64,000 bases of DNA from Symbiodinium natans (lineage: Eukaryota; Sar; Dinophyceae; Suessiales; Symbiodiniaceae), in contig CAJNDS010002296.1 of assembly GCA_905221605.1 (NCBI GenBank), positions 1-64,000 on the forward strand, read 5' to 3'. Of this stretch, positions 1-13,449 are shown piece after piece. The notes under the pieces were generated by a model. It made no database searches, was not told the DNA's origin, and saw only the letters and a list, made by a program, of their open reading frames with translations. Position 1 is the stretch's first letter. The number at the start of each line of letters is the position of its first letter. A program made the position numbers and the translations under genes.

Positions 1-1630
1 ACGATTTGTTGTCTGTGGCATCTATGTAAGGCATGGCGGGATGTGCGATTTGTTGCCTGTGATTTGCTGATATGCTGGTATCTGTAAGAAGCATGGCGCG
101 ACGTACGATTTGTTACCGGGGACTTGCTGGCATTTGTGTTAAGATCTACAACTGTTGAAAGTGATTTGTTGCCTTTTTGGTCTCTGTGCGCTTTGTTTCT
201 TGTGATTTTCTGGTATTCGTTTGCGGCATGGTAAAATAAAGATTCTTGTTGCTGATGTGTTTGTTTTTGTGTGAAGCGTTACACGATGTACGATTTGTTG
301 CCGTTGTTCGTGGCAGTTATGTGACGTATGCAAACAAACAACCGATTTGTTGCCCATGAGTTGGTGCCAAAAGGGAGGCAATTGTCACACACACATGTAG
401 GTTTAATGAAGAATTTTTAAACCTTGAATGGACCAGCAAAAACAACAACGAAAACAAATTTTTTCAAAAATTGCAAATTTGTTGCTGGTATCTCTGTGAC
501 GCATGGTCTCAAGTACTTTTTGTTGCCCATGATTTGCTGTTACTTATTTGAGGCATTGTGCATTGCACGTTTTGTTGCTTGTGATTTCATGATGAACCGA
601 ATCCAGAATCAGTTTGTACCAGGATTTGATGGGAAGGGTCTCAAGGTGTGATGGGTGAACAAGGCTGTGTAACAAGAGTGAGAGAAATGAATTGTACGAC
701 GGTTTCTAGGGGCGGTTCAAAAGGTCCAAGATGGGAAGGGTCTCAAGGTGTGATGGGTGAACAAGGAAAAGCCCCTGTCAAGAAACCCCAAGCTGGACCT
801 GTTTTTGTTTGAGGCATGGCTAGATGTATGATTTGTTGCTTGTGATTCGCTGGTATCATGCGAAATGAACGACTGTTTGTCCATGATTGACTTGTTGGAA
901 TCTAAGTGAGGCATCATAAGATGTACGATTTGTGTTGCCTGTGATTTGCTGGCATCTGCACGAGGTTTAGTATAACGTTTCTTGCCGGATTGTTGAACGT
1001 AAGTTGACAGCATTTGTGATGTACGATTTATCGGTGTGAAACACGATAAAATGTACGGTTTGTTGCTCGTGATTTGCTGAGATTTGTGTGATGCGTGGCA
1101 AGATGTGCGTTTTTGTGCCTCTGATTTGTTTGGAATCAGTGAAAGGAATGGGACAAGAATGATTTGCTATTTGCTGGTATCTGTGTGGCAAGAAGCACGA
1201 TTTGTTTGTGTTGTCTGTGATTTGCTGGTATTTGTATGAGGCATGGCAATATACATTTTTTGTTGTCTGTGATTTGCTGGTGTCTGTGTGAAGCGTGGTA
1301 AGAAGAACGATTTGTTGCCGGCGATTCGCTGGTATCTGCGCGAGGCGTGGTAAGTTGCACGATTCGTTGCCTGTGAATTGCTGGTATCTGTGTGAGGCAT
1401 GGCAAGATGTACAATTCAATTTGTTGCCCGTGATATGCTGGTCTCGGTGTGAGGCGTGCAAGGCAGGCGATTTGTTGCCTGTGATTTGCTGGTATCTGTG
1501 GGAGGCATGCAAAGATGTGGGTTTTTGTTGCTTGTGATTTGCCGTTATTTGTGTGAGGCATGCACGATTGTTGCTTGTGATTTGCTGGTTTCTATGTAAG
1601 GTACGGCAAGATGTTCGAGTTGTTGAAGCA
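1..1630. repeat. Degenerate ~52-bp tandem repeat
   Basis: Diverged copies of a unit of about 52 bp run through this stretch. Recurring words are CGATTTGTTGCC, GTGATTTGCTGGTATCTGTG and GAGGCATGGCAAGATGTA. Copies are clearest at 1040-1600 and more decayed at 400-1000. Short open frames on the minus strand here repeat the same few residues and are by-products of the repeat. No gene is recognised. Confidence 0.8.
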
Positions 1631-4600
1631 TGGTAAGATGTACCGAAGATTTGTTGTCCTGGTACTCCGCAAACTTGAAGTGGCATTCCACGAACTTGAA
1701 TGTGTATTGATTTGGCAGGCGTGCTGGTTCAGGAACTTCAATGTCGATTTGTGTGGCAGGCATGGTACTCCAGGCAGGCGTGGCACTCCACGAGCTTGAA
1801 TGTGGATTGCTGTGAAAGTCTATTGGTGTGGCAGGCGTGACACTCAACGAATGTGAAATTGTTGTGGCAGGCATGGGATTCCAGGAACTTGAATGTCAAT
1901 TTGTGTGGCAGGCGTGCGCTCCACGAATTTGAATCTCGATTGGTGTGGTACTTAACGAACTTGAATGTCGATTGGTGTGGCAGGTGTGGTAGTCCACGAA
2001 CTTGAATGCGGATTGGTATGGCAGGCGTGGTTCTCAAAGAGCTTGAATGTCGATTACTCTACGAACTGGAATATCGATTGGTGCGGCAGCCGTCGTGCTC
2101 CAGGAATTTGAATGTTGATTCGTGTGGCATGCGTGGTACTCCACAAACTTGAATGTCGATTGGTTTTGCAGGCGTGAAACTCCACGAATTTGAACGTGGA
2201 TTGACGTGGCAGAATGTCTATTGGTGTGGCAGGCATGGTACTCCACGAACTTGAATGTCGATTGGTGTGGCAGGCGTGTTACTCCACGAGCTTGAATGTC
2301 GATTGGTGCGGCAGGCGTGGTAGTCCACGAACTTGAGTGTCGATGGGTGTGGTGGGCCTGGTACTCCACAAACTTGAATGGCGATTGGTGCGGGAGGCGT
2401 GGTACTCCCGCACTCCACGAACTGGAATTTCGATTGGTGTAACAAGCGTACACTCCACGAACTGAAATGTCGATTGGTATGGTCTCCACGAACTTGAACT
2501 TGAATGTCGATTGGTATGGCAGGCGTGGTGCTCCACGAACTTGAATGTGGATTGGTGTGGCAGGCGTTGTACTCCACGAACTTGAATGTCGATTGGTGTG
2601 GCAGGCGTGGTGCTCCACGAACTCCACGAACTTGAATGGCAGGTGTGGTTCTCCACGAACTTGAATGTGGATTGGTGTGGCAGGCGTGGTACTCCACGAA
2701 CTTGAATGTCGATTGGTGATTGGTGTGGCAGGCGTGGTACTCCACGAACTTGAATGTCGATTGGTGTCAGGCGTGGTACTCCACGAACTTGAATGTCGAT
2801 GGGTGGGGGAGGCGTGGTACTCCACGAACTTGAATGTCGGCAACCACGTGGTTTGGCAGGCGTGGTACTCCACGAACTTTAATGTTGACTGGTGTGGCTG
2901 GCGTGGTACGCCACGAACTTACATGTCGAGAGTGTGGCAGGCGTGGTACTCCACGAACTTGAATGTCGGTTGGTGTGGCAGGCGTGTTACTCCACGAACT
3001 GGAATGTCGATTGGTGTGGCAGGCGTGGTGCTCCGGGAACTTGAAAGTTGATTGGTGTGGCAGGCGTGGTACTCCACAAACTTGAATGTCGATTGGTGTG
3101 GCAGGCGTGGCGCTCCACGAACTTGAATGTGGATTGATGTGGCAGGCGTGGTGCTCCAGGAACTTCAACGTCGATTGGTGTGGCAGACGTGGTACTCCAC
3201 GAACTTGAATGTCGATTGGTGTGGCAGGCGTGGTACTCCACGAATTTGAATGTCGATTGGTGTGGCAGGCGTGGGGTTCCACGAACTTGAATGTCGATTG
3301 GTGTGGCGGGCGTGGAACTCCACGAACTTGTATGTCGATCTGGGTGGTCCACGAACTTGAATGTCGATTGGTGTGGCAGGCGTGGTTCTCCACGAACTTG
3401 AATGTCGAGTGGTGTGGCAGGCGTGGTACTCGACGAACTTGAATGTCGATTGGTGTGGCAGGCGTGGTACTCAACGAACTTGAATGTCGATTGGTGTGGC
3501 AGGCGTGGTACTCCACGAACTTGAATGTGGATTGGTGTGGCAGGCGTGGTACTCCACGAACTTGAACGTCGATTGGTGTGGCAGGCGTGGCACTCCACGA
3601 ACTTGAATGTCGATTGGTGTGGCCGGCGTGGTACTGGAACTTGAATGTCGATTGGTGTGGCAGGGGTGGTGCTCCACGAACTTGAATGTCGATTGGTGTG
3701 GCAGGCGTTTTACTCCACGAACTTGAATGTGGATTGGTGTGGCAGGCGTGGTACTCCATGAACTTGAATGTCGATTGGTGTGGCAGGCGTGGTACTCCAC
3801 GAACTTGAATGTCGATTGGTGTGGCAGGCGTGGTACTCCACGAACTTGAATGTCGATTGGTGTGGCAGGCGTTGTACTCCACCAACTTAAATGTCGATTG
3901 GTGTGGCAGGCGTGGTACTCCACGAACTTGAATGTGGATTGGTGTGGCAGGCGTGGCACTCCACGAACTTGAATGTCGAGTGGTGGGTGCCAGGCGTGGT
4001 ACTCCATGAACTTGAGTGTCGATTAATGTGGCAGGCATGGCACTCAACGAACTTGAATGTCGATTGGTGTGGCAGGCGTGGTACTCCACGAACTTGAATG
4101 TGGATTGGTGTGGCAGGCGTGGTACTCCACGAACTTGAATGTCGATTGGTGTGGCAGGCGTGGTACTCCACGAACTTGAATGTCGATTGGTGTGGCAGGC
4201 GTGGTACTCCACGAACTTTAATGTTGATTGGTGTGGCTGGCGTGGTACGCCACGAACTTAAATGTCGAGGGCGTGGCAGGCGTGGTACTCCACGAACTTG
4301 AATGTTGATTGGTGTGGCTGGTGTGGTACTCCACGAACTTGAATGTCGATTGGTGTGGCAAGCGTGGTACTCCACAAACTTGAACGTCGGTTGGTGTGGC
4401 AGGCGTGTTACTCGACGAACTTGAATGTCGATTGGTGTGGCAGGCGTGGTACTCCACGAACTTGAACGTCGATTGGTGTGGCAGGCGTGGCACTCCACGA
4501 ACTTGAATGTGGATTGGTGTGGCAGGCGTGGTACTCCACGAACTTGAATGTCGATTGGTGCGGCAGGGGTGGTGCTCCACGAACTTGAATATGTCGATTG

Positions 4601-7600
4601 GTGTGGCAGGCGTGGTACTCCACGAACTTGAATGTCGATTGGTGTGGCAGGCGTTGTACTCCACGAACTTGAACGTCGGTTGGTGTGGCAGGCGTGGCAC
4701 TCCACGAACTTGAATGTCGATTGGTGTGGCAGGCGTGGTACTCCACGAACTTGAATGTGGATTGGTGTGGCAGGCGTGGTGCTCCACGAACTTGAATGTC
4801 GAGTGGTGGGTGCCAGGCGTGGTACTCCATGAACTTGAGTGTCGACTAATGTGGCAGGCATGGTACTCAACGAACTTGAATGTCGATTGGTGTGGCAGGC
4901 GTGGTACTCCACGAACTTGAATGTGGATTGGTGTGGCAGGCGTGGTACTCCACGAACTTGAATGTCGATTGGTGTGGCAGGCGTGGTACTCCACGAACTT
5001 GAATGTCGATTGGTGTGGCAGGCGTGGCACTCCACGAACTTGAATGTCGATTGGTGTGGCAGGCGTGGCACTCCGCGACCTTAAACGTCGATTGGTGTGG
5101 CAGGCGTGGTACTCCACGAACTTGAATGTGGATTGGTGTGGCAGGCGTGGTACTCCGCGAACTTGAATGTCGAGTGGTGGGCGCCAGGCGTGGTACTCCA
5201 TGAACTTGAGTGTCGACTAATGTGGCAGGCATGGTACTCAACGAACTTGAATGTCGATTGGTGTGGCAGGCGTGGTACTCCACGAACTTGAGTGTGGATT
5301 GGTGTGGCAGGCGTGGTACTCCACGAACTTGAATGTCGATTGGTGTGGCAGGCGTGGTACTCCACGAACTCCACGAACTTGAATGGCAGGTGTGGTACTC
5401 AACGAACTTGAATGTCGATTGGTGTGGCAGGCGTGGTACTCCACGAACTTGAATGTCGATTGGTGTGGCAGGCGTGGTACTCCACGAACTTGAATGTGGA
5501 TTGGTGTGGCAGGCGTGGTACTCCACGAACTTGAATGTCGAGTGGTGGCAGGCGTGGTACTCCATGAACTTGAATGTCGATTAGTGTGGCAGGCGTGGTA
5601 CTCAACGAACTTGAATGTCGATTGGTGTGGCAGGTGTGGTACTCCACGAACTTGAATGTCGATTGGTGTGGCAGGCGTGGTACTCCACGAACTTGAATGT
5701 CGATTGGTGTGGCAGGCGTGGTACTCCACGAACTTGAATGTCGATTGGTGTGGCAGGCGTGGTACTCCACGATCTTGAATGTCGATTGATGTGGCAGGCG
5801 TGGGATTCCACGAACTTGAATGTCGATTGGTGTGGCAGGCGTGGAACTCCACGAACTTGAATGTCGATTGGTGTGGCAGGCGTGGTACTCCACGAACTTG
5901 AATGTCGATTGGTGTGGCAGGCGTGGTGCTCCACGAACTTGAATGTCGATTGGCGTGGCAGGCGTGGTACTCAACGAACTTGAATGTCGATTGGTGTGGC
6001 AGGCGTGGTACTCTACGAACTTGAATGTCGATTGGTGTGGCAGGCGTAGTACTCCACGAACTTGAATGTCGATTGGTGTCGTCGGCCTGGTACTCCACAA
6101 ACTTGAATGTCGATTGGTGTGGCAGGCGTGGTGCTCCACGAACTAGGACGTCGATTGGTGTGGCAGGCGTGGCACTCCACGAACTTGAATGTCGATTGGT
6201 GTGGCAGGCGTGGTACTCCACGAACTGTCGTTTGGTGTGGCAGGCGTGGTACTCCACGAACTTGAATGTCGATTGGTGTGGCAGGCGTGGTACTCCACGA
6301 ACTTGAATGTCGATTGGTGTGGCAGGCGTGGTACTCCATGAACTTGAATGTCGATTGGTGTGGCAGGCGTGGTACTCCACGAACTTGAATGTCGATTGGT
6401 GTGGCAGGCGTGGTACTCCACGAACTTGAATGTCGATTGGTGTGGCAGGCGTTGTACTCCACGAACTTGAATGTGGATTGGTGTGGCAGGCCTCCATGAA
6501 CTTGAATGTCGATTGGTGTGGCAGGCGTGGTACTCAACGAACTTGAATGTCGATTGGTGTGGCAGGCGTGGTACTCCACGAACTTGAATGTCGATTGGCG
6601 TGGCAGGCATGGTACTCCACGAACTTGAATGTCGATTGGTGTGGCAGGCGTGGTACTCCACCAACTTGAATGTCGATTGGTGTGGCAGGCGTGGTACTCC
6701 ACGAACTTGAATGTCGATTGGTGTGGCAGGCGTGGTACTCCAGGAACTTCAATGTCGATTGGTGTGGCAGGCGTGGTACTCCACGAACTTGAATGTCGAT
6801 TGGTGTGGCAGACGTGGTACTCCATGCGCTTGAATATCGAATGGTGTGGCAGGCGTGGTACTCGACGAACTTGAACGTCGATTGGTGTGGCAGGCGTGGT
6901 ACTCCACGAACTTGAATGTCGATTGGTGTGGCATGCGTGTTACTCCACGAACTGGAATGTCGATTGGTGTGGCAGGCGTGGTACTCCACGAACTTGAATG
7001 TCGATTTGTGTGGCAGGCGTGGTACTCCACGAACTTGAATGTCGATTGGTGTGGCAGGCGTGGTACTCTACGAACTTGAATGTCGATTGGTGTGGCAGGC
7101 GTGGTACTACACGAACTGGAATGTCGATTGGTGTGGCAGGCGTGGTACTCCACGAACTTGAATGTCGGTTGGTGTGGCTGGTGTGGCAGGCGTGCTACTC
7201 CACGAACTGGAATGTCGATTGGTGTGGCAGGCGTGGTGCTCCACGAACTTGAATGTTGATTGGTGTGGCAGGCGTAGTACTCCACGAACTTGAATGTCGA
7301 TTGGTGTGGCAGGCGTGGCACTCCACGAACTTGAATGTGGATTGGTGTGGCAGGCGTGGTGCTCCAGGAACTTCAATGTCGATTGGTGTGGCAGGCGTGG
7401 TACTCCACGAACTTGAATGTCGATTGGTGTGGCAGGCGTGGTACTCCACGAACTTGAATGTCGATTGGTGTGGCAGGCGTGGTACTCCACGAACTTGAAT
7501 GGCGTGGTACTCCACGAACTTGTATGTTGATCTGTGTGGCAGGCGTGGTACTGCACTTGAATGTCGATTGGTGATTGGTGTGGCAGGCGTGGTACTCCAC

Positions 7601-10600
7601 GAACTTGAATGTCGATTGGTGTGGCAGGCGTGGTACTCCACGAACTTGAATGTCGGTTGGTGTGGCTGGTGTGGCAGGCGTGGTACTCCACGAACTTTAA
7701 TGTCGATTGGTGTGGTCGGCCTGGTACTCCACAAACTTGAATGTCGATTGGTGTGGCAGGCGTGGCACTCCACGAACTTGAACGTGGATTGGTGTGGCAG
7801 GCGTGGCACTCCACGAACTTGAATGTCGATTGGTGTGGCAGACGTCGTACTCCACGAACTTGAATGTCGATTGGTGCGGCAGGCGTGGTACTCCACGAAC
7901 TTGAATGTCGATTGGTGCGGCAGGCGTGGTACTCCACGAACTTGAATGTCGATTGGTGCGGCAGGCGTGGTACTCCACGAACTTGAATGTCGATTGGTGC
8001 GGCAGGCGTGGTACTCCACGAACTTGAATGTCGATTGGTGCGGCAGGCGTGGTACTCCACGAACTTGAATGTCGATTGGTGCGGCAGGCGTGGTACTCCA
8101 CGAACTTGAATGTCGATTGGTGCGGCAGGCGTGGTACTCCACGAACTTGAATGTCGATTGGTGCGGCAGGCGTGGTACTCCACGAACTTGAATGTCGATT
8201 GGTGCGGCAGGCGTGGTACTCCACGAACTTGAATGTCGATTGGTGCGGCAGGCGTGGTACTCCACGAACTTGAATGTCGATTGGTGCGGCAGGCGTGGTA
8301 CTCCACGAACTTGAATGTCGATTGGTGCGGCAGGCGTGGTACTCCACGATCTTGAATGTCGATTGGTGCGGCAGGCGTGGTACTCCACGAACTTGAATGT
8401 CGATTGGTGCGGCAGGCGTGGTACTCCACGATCTTGAATGTGGATTGGTGCGGCAGGCGTGGTACTCCACGAACTTGAATGTCGATTGGTGCGGCAGGCG
8501 TGGTACTCCACGAACTTGAATGTCGATTGGTGCGGCAGGCGTGGTACTCCACGAACTTGAATGTCGTGTGGTGCGGCGGTTAGAGCGGTGGTCTCCACGG
8601 ATCTTGAATTCGAAAAAAATGGGTTGTGCGGCAGGCGTGTACTCACGATATTGGAATGTCGATTGGGTGCGGCAGGCGTGGTTACTCCACGATTCTTGAA
8701 TGTCGATTGGTGCGGCAGGCGTGGGACTTCCACGATCTTGAATGTCGATTGTGTGCGGCAGGCGTGGACTCCACGATCTGAATGTCGACTTGGTGCGGCA
8801 GGGCGTGGTCTACTCACGATTCTTGATGTCGATTGGGGGCGGCAGCGTGGTACTCACGATCTTGATGTCGATGGTGGCGGCAGGCGTGGTACTCCACGAT
8901 CTCTGAATGTCGATTTTGGTGGGCAGGCGTGGTACTCCACGAACTTGAATGTCGATTGGTGCGGCAGGCGTGGTACTCCACGATCTTGAATGTCGATTGG
9001 TGCGGCAGGCGTGGTACTCCACGATCTTGAATGTCGATTGGTGCGGCAGGCGTGGTACTCCACGATCTTGAATGTCGATTGGTGCGGCAGGCGTGGTACT
9101 CCACGATCTTGAATGTCGATTGGTGCGGCAGGCGTGGTACTCCACGATCTTGAATGTCGATTGGTGCGGCAGGCGTGGTACTCCACGATCTTGAATGTCG
9201 ATTGGTGCGGCAGGCGTGGTACTCCACGATCTTGAATGTCGATTGGTGCGGCAGGCGTGGTACTCCACGATCTTGAATGTCGATTGGTGCGGCAGGCGTG
9301 GTACTCCACGATCTTGAATGTCGATTGGTGCGGCAGGCGTGGTACTCCACGATCTTGAATGTCGATTGGTGCGGCAGGCGTGGTACTCCACGATCTTGAA
9401 TGTCGATTGGTGCGGCAGGCGTGGTACTCCACGATCTTGAATGTCGATTGGTGCGGCAGGCGTGGTACTCCACGATCTTGAATGTCGATTGGTGCGGCAG
9501 GCGTGGTACTCCACGATCTTGAATGTCGATTGGTGCGGCAGGCGTGGTACTCCACGATCTTGAATGTCGATTGGTGCGGCAGGCGTGGTACTCCACGATC
9601 TTGAATGTCGATTGGTGCGGCAGGCGTGGTACTCCACGATCTTGAATGTCGATTGGTGCGGCAGGCGTGGTACTCCACGATCTTGAATGTCGATTGGTGC
9701 GGCAGGCGTGGTACTCCACGATCTTGAATGTCGATTGGTGCGGCAGGCGTGGTACTCCACGATCTTGAATGTCGATTGGTGCGGCAGGCGTGGTACTCCA
9801 CGATCTTGAATGTCGATTGGTGCGGCAGGCGTGGTACTCCACGATCTTGAATGTCGATTGGTGCGGCAGGCGTGGTACTCCACGATCTTGAATGTCGATT
9901 GGTGCGGCAGGCGTGGTACTCCACGATCTTGAATGTCGATTGGTGCGGCAGGCGTGGTACTCCACGATCTTGAATGTCGATTGGTGCGGCAGGCGTGGTA
10001 CTCCACGATCTTGAATGTCGAAAGGTGCGGCAGGCGTGGTACTCCACGATCTAGAATGTCGATTGGTGCGGCAGGCGTGGTACTCCACGAACTTGAATGT
10101 CGATTGGTGCGGCAGGCGTGTTTCTCCACGAACTTGAATGTCGATTGGTGCGGCAGGCGTGGTACTCCACGAACTTGAATGTCGATTGGTGCGGCAGGCG
10201 TGGTACTCCACGATCTTGAATGTCGATTGGTGCGGCAGGCGTGGTACTCCACGAACTTGAATGTCGATTGGTGCGGCAGGCGTGGTACTCCACGAACTTG
10301 AATGTCGATTGGTGCGGCAGGCGTGGTACTCCACGAACTTGAATGTCGATTGGTGCGGCAGGCGTGGTACTCCACGATCTTTGAATGTCGATTGGTGCGG
10401 CAGGCGTGGTACTCCACGAACTTGAATGTCGATTGGTGCGGCAGGCGTGGTACTCCACGATCTTGAATGTCGATTGGTGCGGCAGGCGTGGTACTCCACG
10501 ATCTTGAATGTCGATTGGTGCGGCAGGCGTGGTACTCCACGATCTTGAATGTCGATTGGTGCGGCAGGCGTGGTACTCCACGAACTTGAATGTCGATTGG

Positions 10601-10650
10601 TGTGGCAGGCGTGGTACTCCACGAACTTGAATGTGGATTGGTGCGGCAGG
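1631..10650. repeat. 41-bp satellite array, about 9 kb
   Basis: The unit is 41 bp, measured from the spacing of TTGAATGTCGATTGG in the regular part (for example 7861 to 7902). It reads roughly ATTGGTGTGGCAGGCGTGG, then TACTCCACGAACTTGAATG. From 1631 to about 7850 copies carry GGTGTGG with many point changes and partial units. From about 7850 to 10640 the GGTGCGG variant dominates. About 27 nearly identical copies with CACGATCTT lie at 8945-10030. The minus strand has almost no stop codon in any frame. Because 41 is not a multiple of 3, each long open frame cycles through all three phases every 123 bp, which produces spurious proteins up to about 690 residues. I treat these as non-coding. Confidence 0.95.
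8570..8935. other. Indel-rich stretch within the 41-bp array
   Basis: Between very regular flanks, the 41-bp units here show many single-base insertions and losses, doubled bases and an A-run (GAAAAAAATGGG). The pattern is confined to about 9 units and looks like uncorrected long-read error or a collapsed join rather than natural decay. Confidence 0.5.
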
Positions 10651-11340
10651 CGCCTCTCTGCTCTGAGCACTCACCATCTCGAGACTTCAGAAGTCGCAAT
10701 ACCAGTTTCCAGATGTCAGTGTCCAAAAAGGACTCTCCAAACCAATGTCTGACTCTGCCTTGCAATCTCACTATAAAGAGTGCCTTTTTCCACGGTTGGG
10801 TCGATACTGGAATTGGAGCTAGGACGAATGCAAGATTTTCAGAGTCCTTGAAGATACTGCCACAGATCCCCTGCAGCTCACGCAGCAACTGCTAGACTGC
10901 AAATCTTGGGCACCTGCCCTTGAACTGACATATATATATATATATATATATTATACATCTGGTTCATGCCGGGAATGGCCATCGATTGCTTTGGGGCAAC
11001 CGATTTCTTTCTGGGCGGCGCTGGTCTGGAGTTGCCTCTGAAGCACCTCGTTCAACATCACCTTGTTCAGCGCTCTCAGCGTTCGACCAAGGTAACATGC
11101 CCGACCGCACGTACGCACAAGCTCTCCTTTGGCTGTGCTTCGGCTCCTCCGACTGCGGCGATTTCAGAGAACCTCCAGCCCGCAGTTCTCCCGAAACGTT
11201 TTCCTGGCCTGAGCCCGGACATGCGGGGGCAAGAAGCCAGGCACACACCTTGAGTAAACTTCAGCCCCAAAAGGCCTTCAACCCTCGGCACGAAAATCTC
11301 GGAAGAGCTGGACAGCGCAAGTCCCTGTCAGTTGAGAAGT
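10651..11340. other. No recognised gene; (TA)n at 10930-10952
   Basis: Transition from the satellite to unique sequence. A TA dinucleotide run lies at 10930-10952. Open frames of 70-118 codons exist on both strands between 10960 and 11340, but they overlap one another and show no recognisable domain. Confidence 0.4.
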
Positions 11341-11935
11341 GAGTTTTCTGCTTGTAGGGGTTTTGGGCTGTCACGGTCTCGTCCGCTTCTGTAGGGGTTT
11401 TGGGCTGTCACGGTCTCGTCCGCTTCTAGGGGTTTTGGGCTGTCACCGTCTCGTCCGCTTCTAAGGGTTTTGGGGTTGTCACGGTCTCGTCCGCTTCTGT
11501 AGCGGGTTTGTGCTGTCACGGTCTCGTCCGCTTCTCTAAGGGTTTTGGGTTGTCACGGTCTCGTCCGCTTCTAAGGGTTCTGGGGCTGTCACGGTCTCGT
11601 CCGCTTCTGTAGCGGGTTTGTGCTGTCACGGTCTCGTCCGCTTCTGTAGGGGTTTTGGGCTGTCACGGTCTCGTCCGCTTCTAGGGGTTTTGGGCTGTCT
11701 CCGTCTCGTCCGCTTCTAAGGGTTTTGGGGCTGTCACGGTCTCGTCCGCTTCTGTAGCTGTCACGGTCTCGTCCGCTTCTCTAAGGGTTTTGGGCTGTCA
11801 CCGTCTCGTCCGCTTCTAAGGGTTTTGGGGCTGTCACGGTCTCGTCCGCTTCTGTAGCGGGTTTGTGCTGTCACGGTCTCGTCCGCTTCTGTAGGGGTTT
11901 TGGGCTGTCACGGTCTCGTCCGCTTCTCTGCATTG
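11341..11935. repeat. ~38-bp minisatellite, block 1
   Basis: Tandem copies of TGTCACGGTCTCGTCCGCTT followed by variable spacers such as CTGTAGGGGTTTTGGGC or CTAAGGGTTTTGGGGC. The same family reappears at 13450-14075, so the two blocks were probably once joined or share an origin. Confidence 0.85.
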
Positions 11936-12500
11936 GGTGAAGGCCGAATCAGGGGAACAGATTCCGAGACCGGGAGGGCCGAATCAGAGACCAGGAGGGG
12001 GGAATCCGAGACCAGCAGGGGACCAGACTCAGAGACCAGGCAGGCAGATTCCGAGACCAGACATGGGATTCAGAGACCAGGCTCCCAGATTCCGAGACCA
12101 GACACGTCTCCAGCCGACCCGACCCACCCCACCGGCCCCTGACCCCTGACCAAGCAACCCACCCGACCAGACCAACCCAACCGGACCCGACCCGCCCGAC
12201 CGCTCCGACCAATCCGATCGACCCGACCAACCCAACCAACCCGACCAACCCAACCCAAGCAGCCAGGGACCCGCAGCAGTGGGCGAAGCGACCGAAAGAG
12301 TAGACCAATGCATTCAGCCACCATGACGTACCCTCGTGGCAGAATGCTGTCGGCACGGTCCGTCCTGTGACGCAGTAATAACCCGACCCGACCCACCCGA
12401 CCGGCCCCTGACCCCTGACCAAGCAACCCACCCGACCCGTGACCCGACTCACGACCTAGCATCCCGCCCCAGAGGAGTCTACCTGACCCGACCCCGACCA
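11936..12500. repeat. Low-complexity CGACC/CAACC and GAGACCAG repeats
   Basis: First come imperfect repeats of CCGAGACCAG-like units (11955-12110). These are followed by runs built from CGACC, CAACC and CCACC. A segment around 12115-12160 (ACCGGCCCCTGACCCCTGAC) is repeated near 12395-12440. Open frames here are compositional artefacts. Confidence 0.7.
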
Positions 12501-12504
12501 ACCC

Positions 12505-13110
12505 AACTTGTTTGTAACTCGGGCAAGCCTGCTTCAAACGAATCGCTTCCAAACCCATGATGCGGGCATTGCGTTTGCAAATGGGGGGGGGCTGCGCCCC
12601 CCCCAACCCCCCGCTTTTCTATTTTCCTCGGGCAACCCCCCCCAACCCCCCCCGCTTTTATTTTGTACCGTTTTTTTTTACTCGGGCACTCGGGCAGGCC
12701 TGCTTCAAAAGAATCCGTTCCAAACCCATTTTTTACTCGGGCAAGCCTGCTTCAAACGAATCCCTTGCAAACCCATGACGCGGGCATTGTGTTGGCAAAT
12801 GGGGGGGGCGCAGCCCCCCCCAACCCCCCCGCTTTTCTATTTTCCTCGGGCAGGCCTGCTTCAAACGAATCCCTTCCAAACCCACGATGCGGGCATTGTC
12901 TTGGCAAATGGGGGGGGCTGCGCCCCCCCCAACCCCCCCGCTTGTATTTTTTACTCGGGCAAGCCTGCTTCAAACGAATCGCTTCCAAACCCATGATGCG
13001 CGCATTGTGTTTGCAAATGGGGGGGGCTGCGCCCCCCCCAACCCCCCCGCTTTTCTATTTTCCTCGGGCAGGCCTGCTTCAAGCGAATCCCTTCCAAACC
13101 CACGATGCCT
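12505..13110. repeat. ~110-bp GC-hairpin tandem repeat
   Basis: About five to six copies of a unit beginning CGGGCAAGCCTGCTTCAAAC and continuing through ATGCGGGCATTG to a strong G-run/C-run hairpin (GGGGGGGCTGCGCCCCCCC). The last three copies are spaced about 109-111 bp apart (12847, 12956, 13067). A shorter derivative lies near 12690-12740. Confidence 0.85.
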
Positions 13111-13449
13111 CGGTTGCCCTGATACGGAAGAATCTGTGTTGTGGATGCTTCTTAAACTGTGAACCCGAAACCCTAAACCCCAAAGCCTCACGTGTAAACC
13201 TCAAACCCTCATTCACGTTAAATCCTGAAGTGCGAGAAGCCGTGGCTAGCGACTTCGGTCAACCCAGTGGTTACAACAATGAACCCTTTGCTTTCCCTTG
13301 ACGTCCCTTTGGTTTCGGATGCCACCCTGTCTGGTCTCTGATTCGGCCCTGTCTGGTCTCTGATCCTGAGGGGGGTGATTCTGGAATCTGGTCTCGGTTT
13401 CTGCCTGTCTGGTCTCTGATTGGACCCTCTGGTCTCTGATTCGTATTTT
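13111..13449. other. No recognised gene
   Basis: Contains scattered telomere-like heptamers (CCCTAAACC near 13170) and short GTCTGGTCTCTGATT repeats at 13328-13440. No coding signal is convincing. Confidence 0.4.

Noticed and set aside
8810-10888. Minus-strand frame of about 690 codons, and other long frames in 1631-10650
   Set aside because: They translate the 41-bp satellite; the same residues cycle in all three phases. Only the first ~73 residues (10670-10888) are unique, and these show no domain.
1-13100. CRISPR array
   Set aside because: Repeats are contiguous minisatellite units without unique spacers, and the genome is eukaryotic.
12508-13301. Plus-strand frames of 160-212 codons with PPTPPLFYFPRAGL repeats
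   Set aside because: Translation of the 110-bp hairpin repeat; frames are offset between copies by homopolymer length differences.
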